A stretch of 34,968 nt of DNA from Actinomycetota bacterium (GTDB lineage Bacteria > Actinomycetota > CALGFH01): assembly GCA_036280995.1 (NCBI GenBank), contig DASUPQ010000242.1:1-34968 (forward strand). Reading direction: 5' to 3'. Positions within the stretch are counted from its first letter, which is position 1. Each line of letters begins with the position of its first letter. Both the position numbers and the translations under genes were made by a program. The notes beneath the pieces were generated by a model, which was not told the origin of the DNA, did not search any database, and saw only the letters and a program-made list of their open reading frames with translations. Shown here piece after piece: positions 1 through 6,721 of the stretch.

Positions 1-1
1 C

Positions 2-193
2 GGTCTGTACTTCGTCATCGGCGGGATCGCCTGGGCGACGTTCATCTACAACGGGGTCCCGGTGCCGGACTCGTTCGCCACCATCCTCGCCACCATCGCC
101 GGCGGCCTGGTCGGCGTGCTCGCGCCCACCGCCGGCCCGGGCCGGTCCTCTGAATCCTGGCGGGACGAGCGGCCACTGCCGCCGGCCGAGTGA
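2..193 (+). CDS. C-terminal end of a small membrane protein (partial)
   Basis: This is the last 63 codons of a gene whose start lies left of the window. The translation begins GLYFVIGGIAWATFIYNGV and holds two hydrophobic stretches (about residues 1-16 and 25-43) separated by a short polar turn, followed by a hydrophilic, charged tail ending RPLPPAE. That pattern suggests a small integral membrane protein with a short cytoplasmic tail. Third positions are strongly G/C, which supports real coding. I do not recognise the family. It converges on the reductase gene that ends at 207, with only 13 bases between the two stops. Confidence 0.6.
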   Translation, partial: GLYFVIGGIAWATFIYNGVPVPDSFATILATIAGGLVGVLAPTAGPGRSSESWRDERPLPPAE

Positions 194-206
194 CCGCCCT
201 GGCGGG

Positions 207-770
207 TCAGCTCGGCCGGTACCGCAGGAGCAGGATGCCGGAACGGAACGGGCGGGTCTCGACGAGTCGCAGGGTCGGGAGCTCGGTGGCATCGGCGAAC
301 AGGCGGGCGCCGCGGCCGAGCACGACCGGGTAGAGGAACAGGCGGTACTCGTCGACCAGGCCGGCGGCGATGAGGGCGTGGACCAGGGTGATGCTGCCGG
401 TGGTGACGATGTCCCCGCCCGGGCTGGCCTTCAGCGTCCGGAGCTCGTCCTGGAAGCTGTCGCCGGCGAGCACGGTGGTGTGCTCCCAGCCGGGGTCGTC
501 CAGGGTGCTGGAGACGACGTACTTCTCCACCCGGTTGAGGTAGTCGGTGACGCCGGTGGTGTCGTCGGTCTGCTTCGGCCAGTAGCCGCGCATCTCCTCG
601 AACGTCACCCGCCCGAAGAGGACGGCGTCGGCGGCCTCGCTCTGCTCGCGGAGCGCCGCCAGGAGGTCGGACTGGTCGACCTCGGCGTCGTCGGCCACGC
701 TGAACCAGCCCTCCGACGCGTCGATGACACCGTCGAGGGTGATGTTCTCGGTGACGATCAGATCTCGCAT
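207..770 (-). CDS. RibD C-terminal/DHFR-fold reductase family protein
   Basis: A 187-residue cytoplasmic protein of the dihydrofolate reductase-like family (the RibD C-terminal domain fold), which usually binds NADPH. It shows the family hallmarks: an N-terminal strand followed by SLDG-like TLDGVID, the central ADAVLFGRVTFEEM segment (about residues 47-60), a GGDIVTTGSITLVHAL nucleotide-site segment, and the LVDEYRLFLYPVVLGRG strand pair near the C-terminus. The ATG at 770 is chosen over an in-frame GTG at 821 because AGGGAGG lies 6-7 bases upstream and the protein then begins in the normal family way. Stand-alone members are rarely true folate enzymes and the substrate is unknown. It is divergent from the HD-domain gene. 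TAGGGT (minus strand, 823-828) is a possible -10. Confidence 0.88.
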   Translation of the reverse strand: MRDLIVTENITLDGVIDASEGWFSVADDAEVDQSDLLAALREQSEAADAVLFGRVTFEEMRGYWPKQTDDTTGVTDYLNRVEKYVVSSTLDDPGWEHTTVLAGDSFQDELRTLKASPGGDIVTTGSITLVHALIAAGLVDEYRLFLYPVVLGRGARLFADATELPTLRLVETRPFRSGILLLRYRPS

Positions 771-845
771 CGCTGGACCTCCCTGGACGGGGGCTGCACA
801 CTCCGGTTCGACACCCCACACACCCTAGAGCCGAGCCGGGACACC

Positions 846-1463
846 ATGACGGAGCCTGAGTCCGAGGTCGAGGGACTGACCGACTTCCTGTACGAGCTGG
901 GGCTGCTCAAGCGGTACCGGCGGACCGGCTGGGAGGTCGCCGGGGTCGGCGACCCCGAGAGCATCGCCGAGCACAGCTTCCGGACGGCGGTCATCGGCTA
1001 CCTGCTGGCCGTGCTGGAGGGCGCCGACCCGGACAGGACGGCGGCGCTGTGCCTGTTCCACGACACCCAGGAGACGCGGATCGGGGACGTGCCCCTGATC
1101 GGCAAGGGCTATGTCGCGACCGCCCCGAACGCCGAGGTCATCGCCGACCAGGTGGCCGGGTTCCCGGCCGAGGTCGGACGGGCGGTGCGTGACCTGGTCC
1201 GCGAGTACGAGGCCCGGGAGACGGCGGAGGCGCGGCTCGCCAAGGACGCCGACAAGCTGGAGTGCCTGCTCCAGGCGCGCGAGTACCAGGCCAAGGGGCA
1301 CGCGGACGTGGAGGCCTGGATCGAGTCGTCGGCGGCCGCGCTCCGGTCCGCCTCGGCCCGGCGGCTCGCCGAGGCCTGCCGGCGGGTCCCGCCCCGGCGG
1401 TGGTGGGAGGCCGTCGCCGCGGCCAGGTCCGGGCAGGCGCGGGGAGACGCCGCAATGCCCTGA
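846..1463 (+). CDS. HD-domain nucleotidase (YfbR/HDDC2-like)
   Basis: A 205-residue HD-superfamily protein. The metal-binding set is visible: AEH at residue 43, the HD pair at H72-D73 inside CLFHDTQETRIGD, and a distal Asp in AKDADKLE (about 134-136). The RRTGW stretch near residue 25 and the whole arrangement match the YfbR/HDDC2 family, which dephosphorylates deoxynucleoside 5'-monophosphates using a divalent metal. The role is therefore probably nucleotide pool control in the cytoplasm. The ATG at 846 has no good Shine-Dalgarno. The start is placed there because homology begins almost at once and the divergent reductase promoter lies just upstream. The last ~40 residues are Ala/Arg-rich and probably disordered. 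The exact substrate is inferred from the family. Confidence 0.85.
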   Translation: MTEPESEVEGLTDFLYELGLLKRYRRTGWEVAGVGDPESIAEHSFRTAVIGYLLAVLEGADPDRTAALCLFHDTQETRIGDVPLIGKGYVATAPNAEVIADQVAGFPAEVGRAVRDLVREYEARETAEARLAKDADKLECLLQAREYQAKGHADVEAWIESSAAALRSASARRLAEACRRVPPRRWWEAVAAARSGQARGDAAMP

Positions 1464-1485
1464 CCGCGCGCCGCCCCGGGCAGGG

Positions 1486-2922
1486 TCAGCCGGCGTCGGC
1501 GGCGGCGGCGCCGAGCTCGCGGACGACCTCGACGAACAGGTCGAGGTCGTCGGCGGTGGTGCGCCAGTTGCTGATCGCGGGGCGGAGGGCGACCCGGCCG
1601 CCGTAGACGGTGGCGCCGGCGAACACGCGGCCGTCGTCCAGCAGGGACTCGCCGAGCCGGCGGTTGAGGTCGTCGAGCTCGGGCTCGGAGCGGCCGGGCG
1701 GGTGGTAGCGGAAGCAGACGACGTTGAGGGGGACCTCGGCCAGGCGTTCCAGGTCGGGGGCGGCGTCGACGGCGGCCGCGAGGTGACCGGCCAGGTCGCA
1801 GTGGCGCTCGACCAGCTCGCGGTAGCCGCTGCGGCCGTAGGCGGCCAGGGTGGCCCAGATGGGGAGGGCGCGGGCCCGGCGGGAGGACTCCGGGCCGAGG
1901 AGGCCGTAGCCGCCGCGGGGGTCGTCGGGGCCGGGGAGGTAGGCGGCGCCGGGCATGCCGAACGCCGGGCCGAGGCGGGCGGGGTCGCGGACGAGCGCGA
2001 ACCCGCTCTCGTACGGCACGTTCAGCCACTTGTGGGCGTCGGCGGCGATCGAGTCGGCGCGCTCGATGCCCGCGGTGAGGTGGGCGGTGCGGGGGGAGAG
2101 GGCGGCGAACAGCCCGAACGCGCCGTCGACGTGCAGCCAGGCGCCGAACTCGGCGGCCAGGTCGGCCAGGTCGGCCAGCGGGTCGAACTCGCCCGCGTTG
2201 GGCTCGCCGGCGGTGGCGACCAGCACGGCGGGGGCGCCGCCGAGCTCGCCCAGCCGGCGCCGGACCGCGTCCAGGTCGACCCGGCCGACGTCGTCGCGGG
2301 TGAGCACCTCGACCGTGTCCTTGCCGTGGCCGAGCAGCTGCAGGGCCTTGCGGGCGCTGGGGTGCACGTAGCCGCCGGAGAGCACCGGCATGCGGGGGAG
2401 CCCGGCCAGCCCGGCCGAGGTCAGGTCGACCCCGTGCCGCTCGGCCCACCAGTGCGAGGCCAGCGCCAGCCCGGTGACGTTGGCGAAGGTGGCGCTGGCG
2501 GTCAGGGCGCCGCCCCAGCCCGGCGGCAGGCCGACGAGCTGGCGCAGCCAGTCGAGGGTGACCCGCTCGGCCGCGTCGGCGAAGCGCGACGAGGCCCGCA
2601 CGAACGCGTTCTGGTCGAGCATGGACACGACCCAGTCGGCGGCCAGGGCCGCCGGCGTCGAGCCCCCGATCACGAAATGGAAGAAGCGCGGCCCGGCCGA
2701 GGCGGTCGCGGTCGCCGTCCCGACGCGCAGCAGCGCCTCGACCGCCGCCTGGGTGCCCGCGCCCTCCTCCGGCAGGGGGCCGCCCAGCTCGCCCAGCAGG
2801 GGCTCGGCGGCGCGGTCGTAGACCAGGCGCCGGGGCAGCTCGTCCAGGTACGGCCCGGCGGCCTCGATCACCTGTGTGAGTGCTGCTAGCGTCTCGGCCT
2901 GTTCCTTCAGCGGATCGCCCAT
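1486..2922 (-). CDS. PLP-dependent group II decarboxylase (aromatic amino acid decarboxylase-like)
   Basis: A 478-residue fold-type I pyridoxal-phosphate enzyme of the group II decarboxylase family. Key residues are present: the Schiff-base lysine K298 in DAHKWLNVPY, the pyridine-nitrogen aspartate D266 in HVDGAFG, and the ring-stacking histidine H187 in GGYVHPSARKAL. The most similar characterised families decarboxylate aromatic L-amino acids or glutamate. The substrate cannot be decided by eye. An ATG 15 bases further upstream is possible, but the ATG at 2922 has GGAGG seven bases before it. It stands alone on this strand, convergent with the HD protein (22-base gap) and divergent from the GNAT gene (53 bases), so it probably has its own promoter. 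Confidence 0.9.
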   Translation of the reverse strand: MGDPLKEQAETLAALTQVIEAAGPYLDELPRRLVYDRAAEPLLGELGGPLPEEGAGTQAAVEALLRVGTATATASAGPRFFHFVIGGSTPAALAADWVVSMLDQNAFVRASSRFADAAERVTLDWLRQLVGLPPGWGGALTASATFANVTGLALASHWWAERHGVDLTSAGLAGLPRMPVLSGGYVHPSARKALQLLGHGKDTVEVLTRDDVGRVDLDAVRRRLGELGGAPAVLVATAGEPNAGEFDPLADLADLAAEFGAWLHVDGAFGLFAALSPRTAHLTAGIERADSIAADAHKWLNVPYESGFALVRDPARLGPAFGMPGAAYLPGPDDPRGGYGLLGPESSRRARALPIWATLAAYGRSGYRELVERHCDLAGHLAAAVDAAPDLERLAEVPLNVVCFRYHPPGRSEPELDDLNRRLGESLLDDGRVFAGATVYGGRVALRPAISNWRTTADDLDLFVEVVRELGAAAADAG

Positions 2923-2975
2923 GTCGCTCCCTCCCATGGTCGCGGCGGTTCAGTCTACGAGGGGAGGCGGGTCGC

Positions 2976-3527
2976 ATGGAGGTCCGGCAGGCTCGCGCCG
3001 CCGACTGGGAAGCCGTCCGCGACCTGCGCCTGCGGGCACTGGCCGACGCGCCCGAGGCCTTCGCCAGCACGCTCGAGGCGGAGCTGGCGTTGCCGGCCGA
3101 GGAATGGCGGCGGCGGGCGGCGGGCGGGCCGGCGTCGGCGAGGTTCATCGCCGGCGAGGGCGACACCGAGGTCGGCCTGGCCGCGATCTTCGCCGAGCCC
3201 GGCACACCCGGGCGCATGCACCTGGTGTCGATGTGGGTGGACCCGCGTCACCGCCGGCGCGGTGTCGCCCGTGCCCTGGTCGACCAGGCCGTTGGCTGGG
3301 CTGCCGAACGCCAGGCCCGCGAGGTGATCCTGTGGGTCGTCGACCAGAACACCGCCGCCCGCACCCTGTACGAGCGGGCCGGCTTCCGGCCCACCGGCGA
3401 GCGCCAGCCGTTGCCCTCCCACCCCGAGCTGACCGAATCCATGCTGCGGCTCGACCTCGAGCGTTCCGAACCAGGCCCGAACCGCAAGGAGGCCGGCACA
3501 TGGCCGGACCGCTCCCGATCCTGCTGA
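2976..3527 (+). CDS. GNAT family N-acetyltransferase
   Basis: A 183-residue single-domain GNAT protein that transfers an acetyl group from acetyl-CoA to an amine. Motif A, the CoA pyrophosphate loop, reads VDPRHRRRGVARALV (about 89-102), preceded by the MHLVSMWV strand. Motif B is NTAARTLYERAGFRPTG (125-141), which is typical of RimI-like and toxin-resistance members. The acceptor is unknown. The ATG at 2976 follows GGGGAGGCGGGTCGC. The final ~10 codons overlap the start of the hydrolase relic that begins at 3500, so the C-terminal tail (after about LDLERSEPG) may be adventitious and the two genes were probably co-transcribed. Confidence 0.88.
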   Translation: MEVRQARAADWEAVRDLRLRALADAPEAFASTLEAELALPAEEWRRRAAGGPASARFIAGEGDTEVGLAAIFAEPGTPGRMHLVSMWVDPRHRRRGVARALVDQAVGWAAERQAREVILWVVDQNTAARTLYERAGFRPTGERQPLPSHPELTESMLRLDLERSEPGPNRKEAGTWPDRSRSC

Positions 3528-3654
3528 TCCCCGGGCTGCTGGTCACGCTGCGGTTGTACGAGCGGCAGCTCCCGGCGCCGGTCACCTGAGCCGGCTCGAC
3601 CAGCCCGAGCGGGTCACCGAGGCGCTGGTGGCGTGGGCCTCGGGCGAGGAGTGA
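3500..3654 (+). pseudogene. Alpha/beta-hydrolase relic with an internal deletion
   Basis: Only the two ends of an alpha/beta-hydrolase gene remain. An ATG at 3500 with a perfect AAGGAGG upstream starts PLPILLIPGLLVTLRLYERQ, the usual first beta-strand and oxyanion-loop region (LLIPGLL). This frame stops with TGA at 3587-3589. From 3580, in another frame, the sequence reads GHLSRLDQPERVTEALVAWA and ends at TGA 3652-3654. That is the canonical C-terminal segment of this family, where the His of GH is the catalytic base. About 200 codons, including the nucleophile elbow GxSxG, are missing, and the junction around 3570-3582 changes frame. I read it as a deletion that fused the ends. A collapsed assembly is the alternative. 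Confidence 0.75.
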
Positions 3655-3762
3655 CGCCGCCGGGGGCGGCCGCGGGCCCGACTTCCGGGTCGGTCACCCC
3701 GGATGCGATGCTGAGGCGGCTTCGGGCGGACCGGCGGGGATGGCGATGGACAGGAGGCGTGG

Positions 3763-4278
3763 ATGTCGACACTTGACCGCATGGTGGCGAGGCTGCTCGT
3801 CCGCTGGCTGCGGGAGCCGGTGCGCCAGGTGCTGGCCGAGCAGGACCCACGCCAGGCCGGGCCCGAGGCCCACGTGGAGATGTACAAGTACCTGGTCCAC
3901 GGGGACCGCTCGAAGCTGGACATCCACCCGACCGCCGTGGTCAACAACGCCTTGTTCAACGTCGGCTCGGGCACGATCACGGTGGGCGAGTACGCCTTCT
4001 TCGGCCACAACGTGTCGGTCCTGACCGGCACCCACGACATCAACACCTTCGGGCGCGAGCGCCAGCTGGCCATCCCGCGCTCCGGACGCGACATCGTCAT
4101 CGAGGAGGGCGTCTGGGTGGCCAGCAACGCCATGGTGCTGGGCCCGTGCCGGATCGGCGCCCACGCCGTGGTCGGCGGGGGCTCGCTGGTCATGGACGAC
4201 GTCGCGCCCTACACGATCGTGGCCGGCTCCCCGGCCAAGGTGCTGCGGACCATCCCCCACGACGGCCAGCCCGGCTGA
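3763..4278 (+). CDS. Left-handed beta-helix (hexapeptide repeat) acyltransferase
   Basis: A 171-residue protein with an N-terminal helical part (residues 1-45) followed by hexapeptide repeats from about residue 55 to 160, with the [LIV]-G-x(4) rhythm in segments such as VGSGTITVGEYAFFGHNV, IEEGVWVASNAMVLGP and IGAHAVVGGGSLV. It ends in the family signature VAGSPAKVLRTI. The TGTHDIN segment supplies the usual catalytic-region histidine. Members acetylate sugars or other small acceptors using acetyl-CoA and work as trimers. The closest general class is WbbJ/maltose O-acetyltransferase-like. The acceptor is unknown. The start at 3763 follows AGGAGG. It converges on the MarR gene with a 12-base gap. 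Confidence 0.88.
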   Translation: MSTLDRMVARLLVRWLREPVRQVLAEQDPRQAGPEAHVEMYKYLVHGDRSKLDIHPTAVVNNALFNVGSGTITVGEYAFFGHNVSVLTGTHDINTFGRERQLAIPRSGRDIVIEEGVWVASNAMVLGPCRIGAHAVVGGGSLVMDDVAPYTIVAGSPAKVLRTIPHDGQPG

Positions 4279-4290
4279 CCGGGCCTCGGC

Positions 4291-4746
4291 TCAGGGCCGG
4301 GGGCCGCCGGGGTCGGTCCAGCCGAGGTTGGCGGCCATCCGCGCCAGCACGGCCACCGTGCCCTGGTACTCGTCGGCGCTGACGCCCTCGGTGACCCGGC
4401 GCCGCTGGGCGGAGACCTCCGCCAGGAGGCCGGCGTGGGCGGCGGTCCCGGCCGGGGTCGCGGCGGCACGGTCGCCGGCCGACCAGGTCGCCCAGCCGCG
4501 GGCGGCGAGGTCGTCGAGCACCGGGCGGATGCTGGGCTCCCGGTCGTCCAGGAACGGCGCCAGGCGGGTGTCGAGGTCGTCGACGGTCACCGGACCGTCC
4601 TGCAGGGCGGTCAGGGCCTGCCAGTGGCGGCGGGTCAGGCCCCGGTCCCCCAGGAGCCGGTCGAAGCCCTCGTCGAGCAGGCGGTCGACCAGCTTCAGCC
4701 AGAAGCCGATCGGCCGGCGGTCGGTGGGGACGGTCGCGGTGCCCAT
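4291..4746 (-). CDS. MarR-family transcriptional regulator (left member of a divergent pair)
   Basis: A 151-residue winged-helix regulator. The pattern is MarR-like: an N-terminal dimerisation helix (IGFWLKLVDRLLDEGFDRL), the helix-turn-helix region in LTRRHWQALTALQDGPVTVDDL and REPSIRPVLDDLAARGWA, the wing around WSAGDRAAATPAG, and long C-terminal helices. The ATG at 4746 has GGGAG nine bases upstream. It is transcribed away from a second MarR-type gene at 4801. The 54-base gap holds an AT-rich dyad and candidate -10 boxes for both directions (TATAGT on the minus strand, 4780-4785). Neither regulator has an obvious efflux pump or enzyme in its own operon, so the pair may mainly control itself or act at distant sites. 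Confidence 0.85.
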   Translation of the reverse strand: MGTATVPTDRRPIGFWLKLVDRLLDEGFDRLLGDRGLTRRHWQALTALQDGPVTVDDLDTRLAPFLDDREPSIRPVLDDLAARGWATWSAGDRAAATPAGTAAHAGLLAEVSAQRRRVTEGVSADEYQGTVAVLARMAANLGWTDPGGPRP

Positions 4747-4762
4747 GTGGCTCAACTCCCAT

Positions 4763-4802
4763 ATAGATGCTCTGGTACAACTATATGTATAATAGCATCT
4801 AT
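4763..4802. promoter_or_regulatory. 40-bp AT-rich dyad, probable shared MarR operator
   Basis: Arms ATAGATGCT (4763-4771) and AGCATCTAT (4794-4802) are perfect 9-base inverted repeats. A second inverted pair, TACA (4776-4779) and TGTA (4786-4789), has exactly the same centre (4782/4783). In all, 15 of 20 positions pair symmetrically. It covers the promoters of two divergent MarR genes and stands out as AT-rich in GC-rich surroundings. Binding by either or both proteins is inferred. Confidence 0.7.
4788..4793 (+). promoter_or_regulatory. TATAAT -10 box of the right-hand marR gene (leaderless arrangement)
   Basis: A perfect consensus TATAAT ends seven bases before the ATG at 4801, which puts the expected transcription start at or next to the start codon. 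No Shine-Dalgarno precedes the ATG. The box lies inside the dyad, so a bound regulator would block polymerase directly. No good -35 is visible. Confidence 0.65.
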
Positions 4803-5277
4803 GTCCGAGGATGCGGTGGCCGCGATCGAGCAGGCCATGGTGGCGATGCGGCGGAGCTGGTCGCGGCGGAGCCTGCAACGGCGGACCGCGGCGGCGGGGT
4901 CGGTAGGGGCCGCCGGGGCGGGGGCCGCCGAGGCGGCGGCGTTCCAGGTGCTGGACGCGATCGAGTCCGGCGGGCCCCTCACCGTCAACGGGGTCGCCGA
5001 CGCGCTCGGGGTCGACCAGCCGCGGGGCAGCCGGCTGGTCGCCCGGGCGGTGGAGGCCGGGCTGGTGCGGCGGGGCGCCGACCCGGACGACGGGCGGCGC
5101 AGCGTCCTCGCCCTGACCCCGCGGGGGGCGCGGGTGCTGGCCGAGGGGCACCGGGCCCGCCGGGCCGCGGTCGAGGCGGCCCTCGCCGGCTGGCCGGACG
5201 AGGACCGCGAGACCTTCGCCCGCCTGCTGCGGGCCTACGTCAGCGGCTGGGAGCGGGCGGTCAGGGGACCGGCATGA
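4801..5277 (+). CDS. MarR-family transcriptional regulator (right member of a divergent pair)
   Basis: A 158-residue winged-helix protein. Residues ~1-45 form an Arg-rich N-terminal helix. The helix-turn-helix reads LTVNGVADALGVDQPRGSRLVARAVEAGLV (about 60-90) and the beta-wing RRGADPDDGRRSVLALTPRG (90-110), with the conserved MarR DDGRR/S motif that contacts the minor groove. The C-terminal helices end WERAVRGPA. The ATG at 4801 sits directly after a TATAAT box with no Shine-Dalgarno, so translation is probably leaderless. Its last 17 bases overlap the end of the convergent propeller gene. It is not closely similar in sequence to the partner regulator, so the pair does not look like a recent tandem duplication. 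Ligand unknown. Confidence 0.87.
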   Translation: MSEDAVAAIEQAMVAMRRSWSRRSLQRRTAAAGSVGAAGAGAAEAAAFQVLDAIESGGPLTVNGVADALGVDQPRGSRLVARAVEAGLVRRGADPDDGRRSVLALTPRGARVLAEGHRARRAAVEAALAGWPDEDRETFARLLRAYVSGWERAVRGPA

Positions 5278-6553
5278 GGGCGATGCGACGGCGGGTCTCG
5301 CCGCCGATGCGGTTGGTGTCGCTGCCGACCCACAGGCCCTGCGGGGTGACGTAGAGGTCCTTGCCGCCGACGCCGCGCTCCTTGGTCGGGTTCCAGGGGA
5401 GGGCGAGGCCGGTGGCGGGGTTGATGGCGCCGATGCCGGGCCGGCTGACCGCGCCGGGACCGGCGGTGTCGGCCCCATTGGGGTTGTTGAGCCAGCGCTG
5501 GTGGCCCTGGACGTAGACGGCCACGTCGGTCGCGGCCACCGAGTGCAGGGTGTCGCCGCCGGTGTAGTTGATCCAGGTGGGACGGACCGGGTTGGTGACG
5601 TTGGTCTCGAACCGGGCGGTGGCGTCGCACAGGTCGCGCCCGACCCCGCCGGAAACCGGGATGTAGCCGGTGGACACGAACGCGAACCACGACCCGTCGG
5701 GCGAGAAGTCGACGTCGCGCATGTAGTCGGGCAGGCTCCCGGCCCGGCAGAGGTTCTGCAGCGGCGGGTAGTACCAGGCGTTGAGCGAGGCCGTGGCCCC
5801 CAGGGTGAGCATGAACGCCCGGTAGCGGGTCTGGCCCAGGACCGAGGTGAAGTTGCCCACCGCGACCAGCCGGGTGCCGGCCGGGTTGACGGCGAAGCGG
5901 TAGACCTCGACCGGCCCGGCGTTGTCGGTGACGCTGCCGCTGATCGACAGGTTGAGGTAGCCGGTGTTGGCCCCGGTGCCCGGGTTGACGGCCCGCAGCT
6001 TGCCCGGGAAGGTGCCGCCGGCGAGCAGCCGGCCCCCGACCAGGGCCAGCTCGGTGACCTTGCCGGAGGCGAGGTTGGCGTTGAAGGCGGTGTCGACGGC
6101 CCCGGTGGTCCGGTTGAGCTTGGCCACGCCCCGCCGGGCGGTGCCGTTGACGCTGGTGAAGGTCCCGCCGATCCACAGCGAGGTGCCGTCGCTGGCCAGC
6201 GCCCAGACCTCGCCGTTGACGTTGGGCGCGAACGAGCTGATCACCCCGGTGGAGGCGTTGAAGGCGACGATGTTGCTGCGAGCGAAGGTCCCGCCGGGGC
6301 TGACGCCGGCCGGGGTGCTGACCGAGCTGAAGGCTCCGCCGGCGTACATGGTCCCGCCGACCTGGACGAACTTGTGGACGGCGCCACTGGCCACGTTCGG
6401 GGTGAAGTTGGCCGGGTTGGCGCTGACCACGGTGCCGAGCGCGATCGACGCCGAGGCGGCGGCCGGGACGGCGGCCGGGACGGCGGCCACGGCCACGCCG
6501 AGGCCGAGCGCGACCAGCATGGTGCGGAGCGTGCGCCTGCTGAACGGAACCAC
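5261..6553 (-). CDS. Secreted beta-propeller protein (delta-60/DUF5122-like repeats)
   Basis: A 430-residue exported protein. The start is the GTG at 6553, seven bases after AAGGGG. The N-terminus VVPFSRRTLRTMLVALGLG then runs into Ala-rich VPAAASA, a signal peptide whose twin-Arg plus hydrophobic core could suit either Sec or Tat. The mature part is Gly/Thr/Asn-rich and repeats blocks such as LASDGTSLWIGGTFTSVNG, LVGGRLLAGGTF, LVAVGNFTSVLG and VTPQGLWVGSDTNRIGG. This is the blade pattern of delta-60 (DUF5122) beta-propellers. Two Cys (about LCRAG and DLCDA) may form a disulphide outside the cell. The function is unknown. Such proteins are common on actinobacterial surfaces. Tandem 11-base repeats lie just upstream. 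Confidence 0.82.
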   Translation of the reverse strand: MVPFSRRTLRTMLVALGLGVAVAAVPAAVPAAASASIALGTVVSANPANFTPNVASGAVHKFVQVGGTMYAGGAFSSVSTPAGVSPGGTFARSNIVAFNASTGVISSFAPNVNGEVWALASDGTSLWIGGTFTSVNGTARRGVAKLNRTTGAVDTAFNANLASGKVTELALVGGRLLAGGTFPGKLRAVNPGTGANTGYLNLSISGSVTDNAGPVEVYRFAVNPAGTRLVAVGNFTSVLGQTRYRAFMLTLGATASLNAWYYPPLQNLCRAGSLPDYMRDVDFSPDGSWFAFVSTGYIPVSGGVGRDLCDATARFETNVTNPVRPTWINYTGGDTLHSVAATDVAVYVQGHQRWLNNPNGADTAGPGAVSRPGIGAINPATGLALPWNPTKERGVGGKDLYVTPQGLWVGSDTNRIGGETRRRIALMPVP

Positions 6554-6579
6554 GTCGGTGCCCCTTCGGATGCAAGGTT

Positions 6580-6607
6580 GTCCCACCGGCGTCAGAGTCC
6601 CACCGGC
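6580..6607 (-). repeat. Two tandem 11-bp direct repeats upstream of the propeller gene
   Basis: GTCCCACCGGC occurs at 6580-6590 and again at 6597-6607, a 17-base period (GCCGGTGGGAC on the gene's strand). A TAGGAT box on the minus strand (6628-6633) lies just upstream, so the repeats fall in the probable 5' leader or initially transcribed region. They could be sites for a regulator or an RNA element. No function is established. Confidence 0.45.
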
Positions 6608-6721
6608 ACGATGGGATTTCGGCGCAGATCCTACCCAGCCCCGTCAAGAGCCGGATCACGCGGTTGGACTACGCTGCGTCCGGTGTCCGGGCAGCCCGCC
6701 GCTGGAATCAGGAGGGACGGA

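Noticed and set aside
1109-3217. A 702-codon minus-strand frame across the decarboxylase and HD genes
   Set aside because: It is a shadow frame: Arg/Pro/Ala-rich, no motifs, and it covers two genes with clear catalytic residues.
3587-3589. TGA in the hydrolase relic as a selenocysteine codon, given selD in the window
   Set aside because: The downstream homology is in a different frame, so read-through would not restore the protein, and about 200 codons are missing.
3678-3693. Small CCGAC/GTCGG hairpin after the hydrolase relic as a terminator
   Set aside because: Only five base pairs and no U-tract, so not distinguishable from chance in this GC-rich sequence.
5501-6721. A 407-codon upstream extension of the nitrilase-Nudix frame
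   Set aside because: It overlaps the propeller gene in antisense and is Gly/Val/Asp-rich filler. The GTG at 6722 has AGGAGGG and begins exactly at nitrilase homology.
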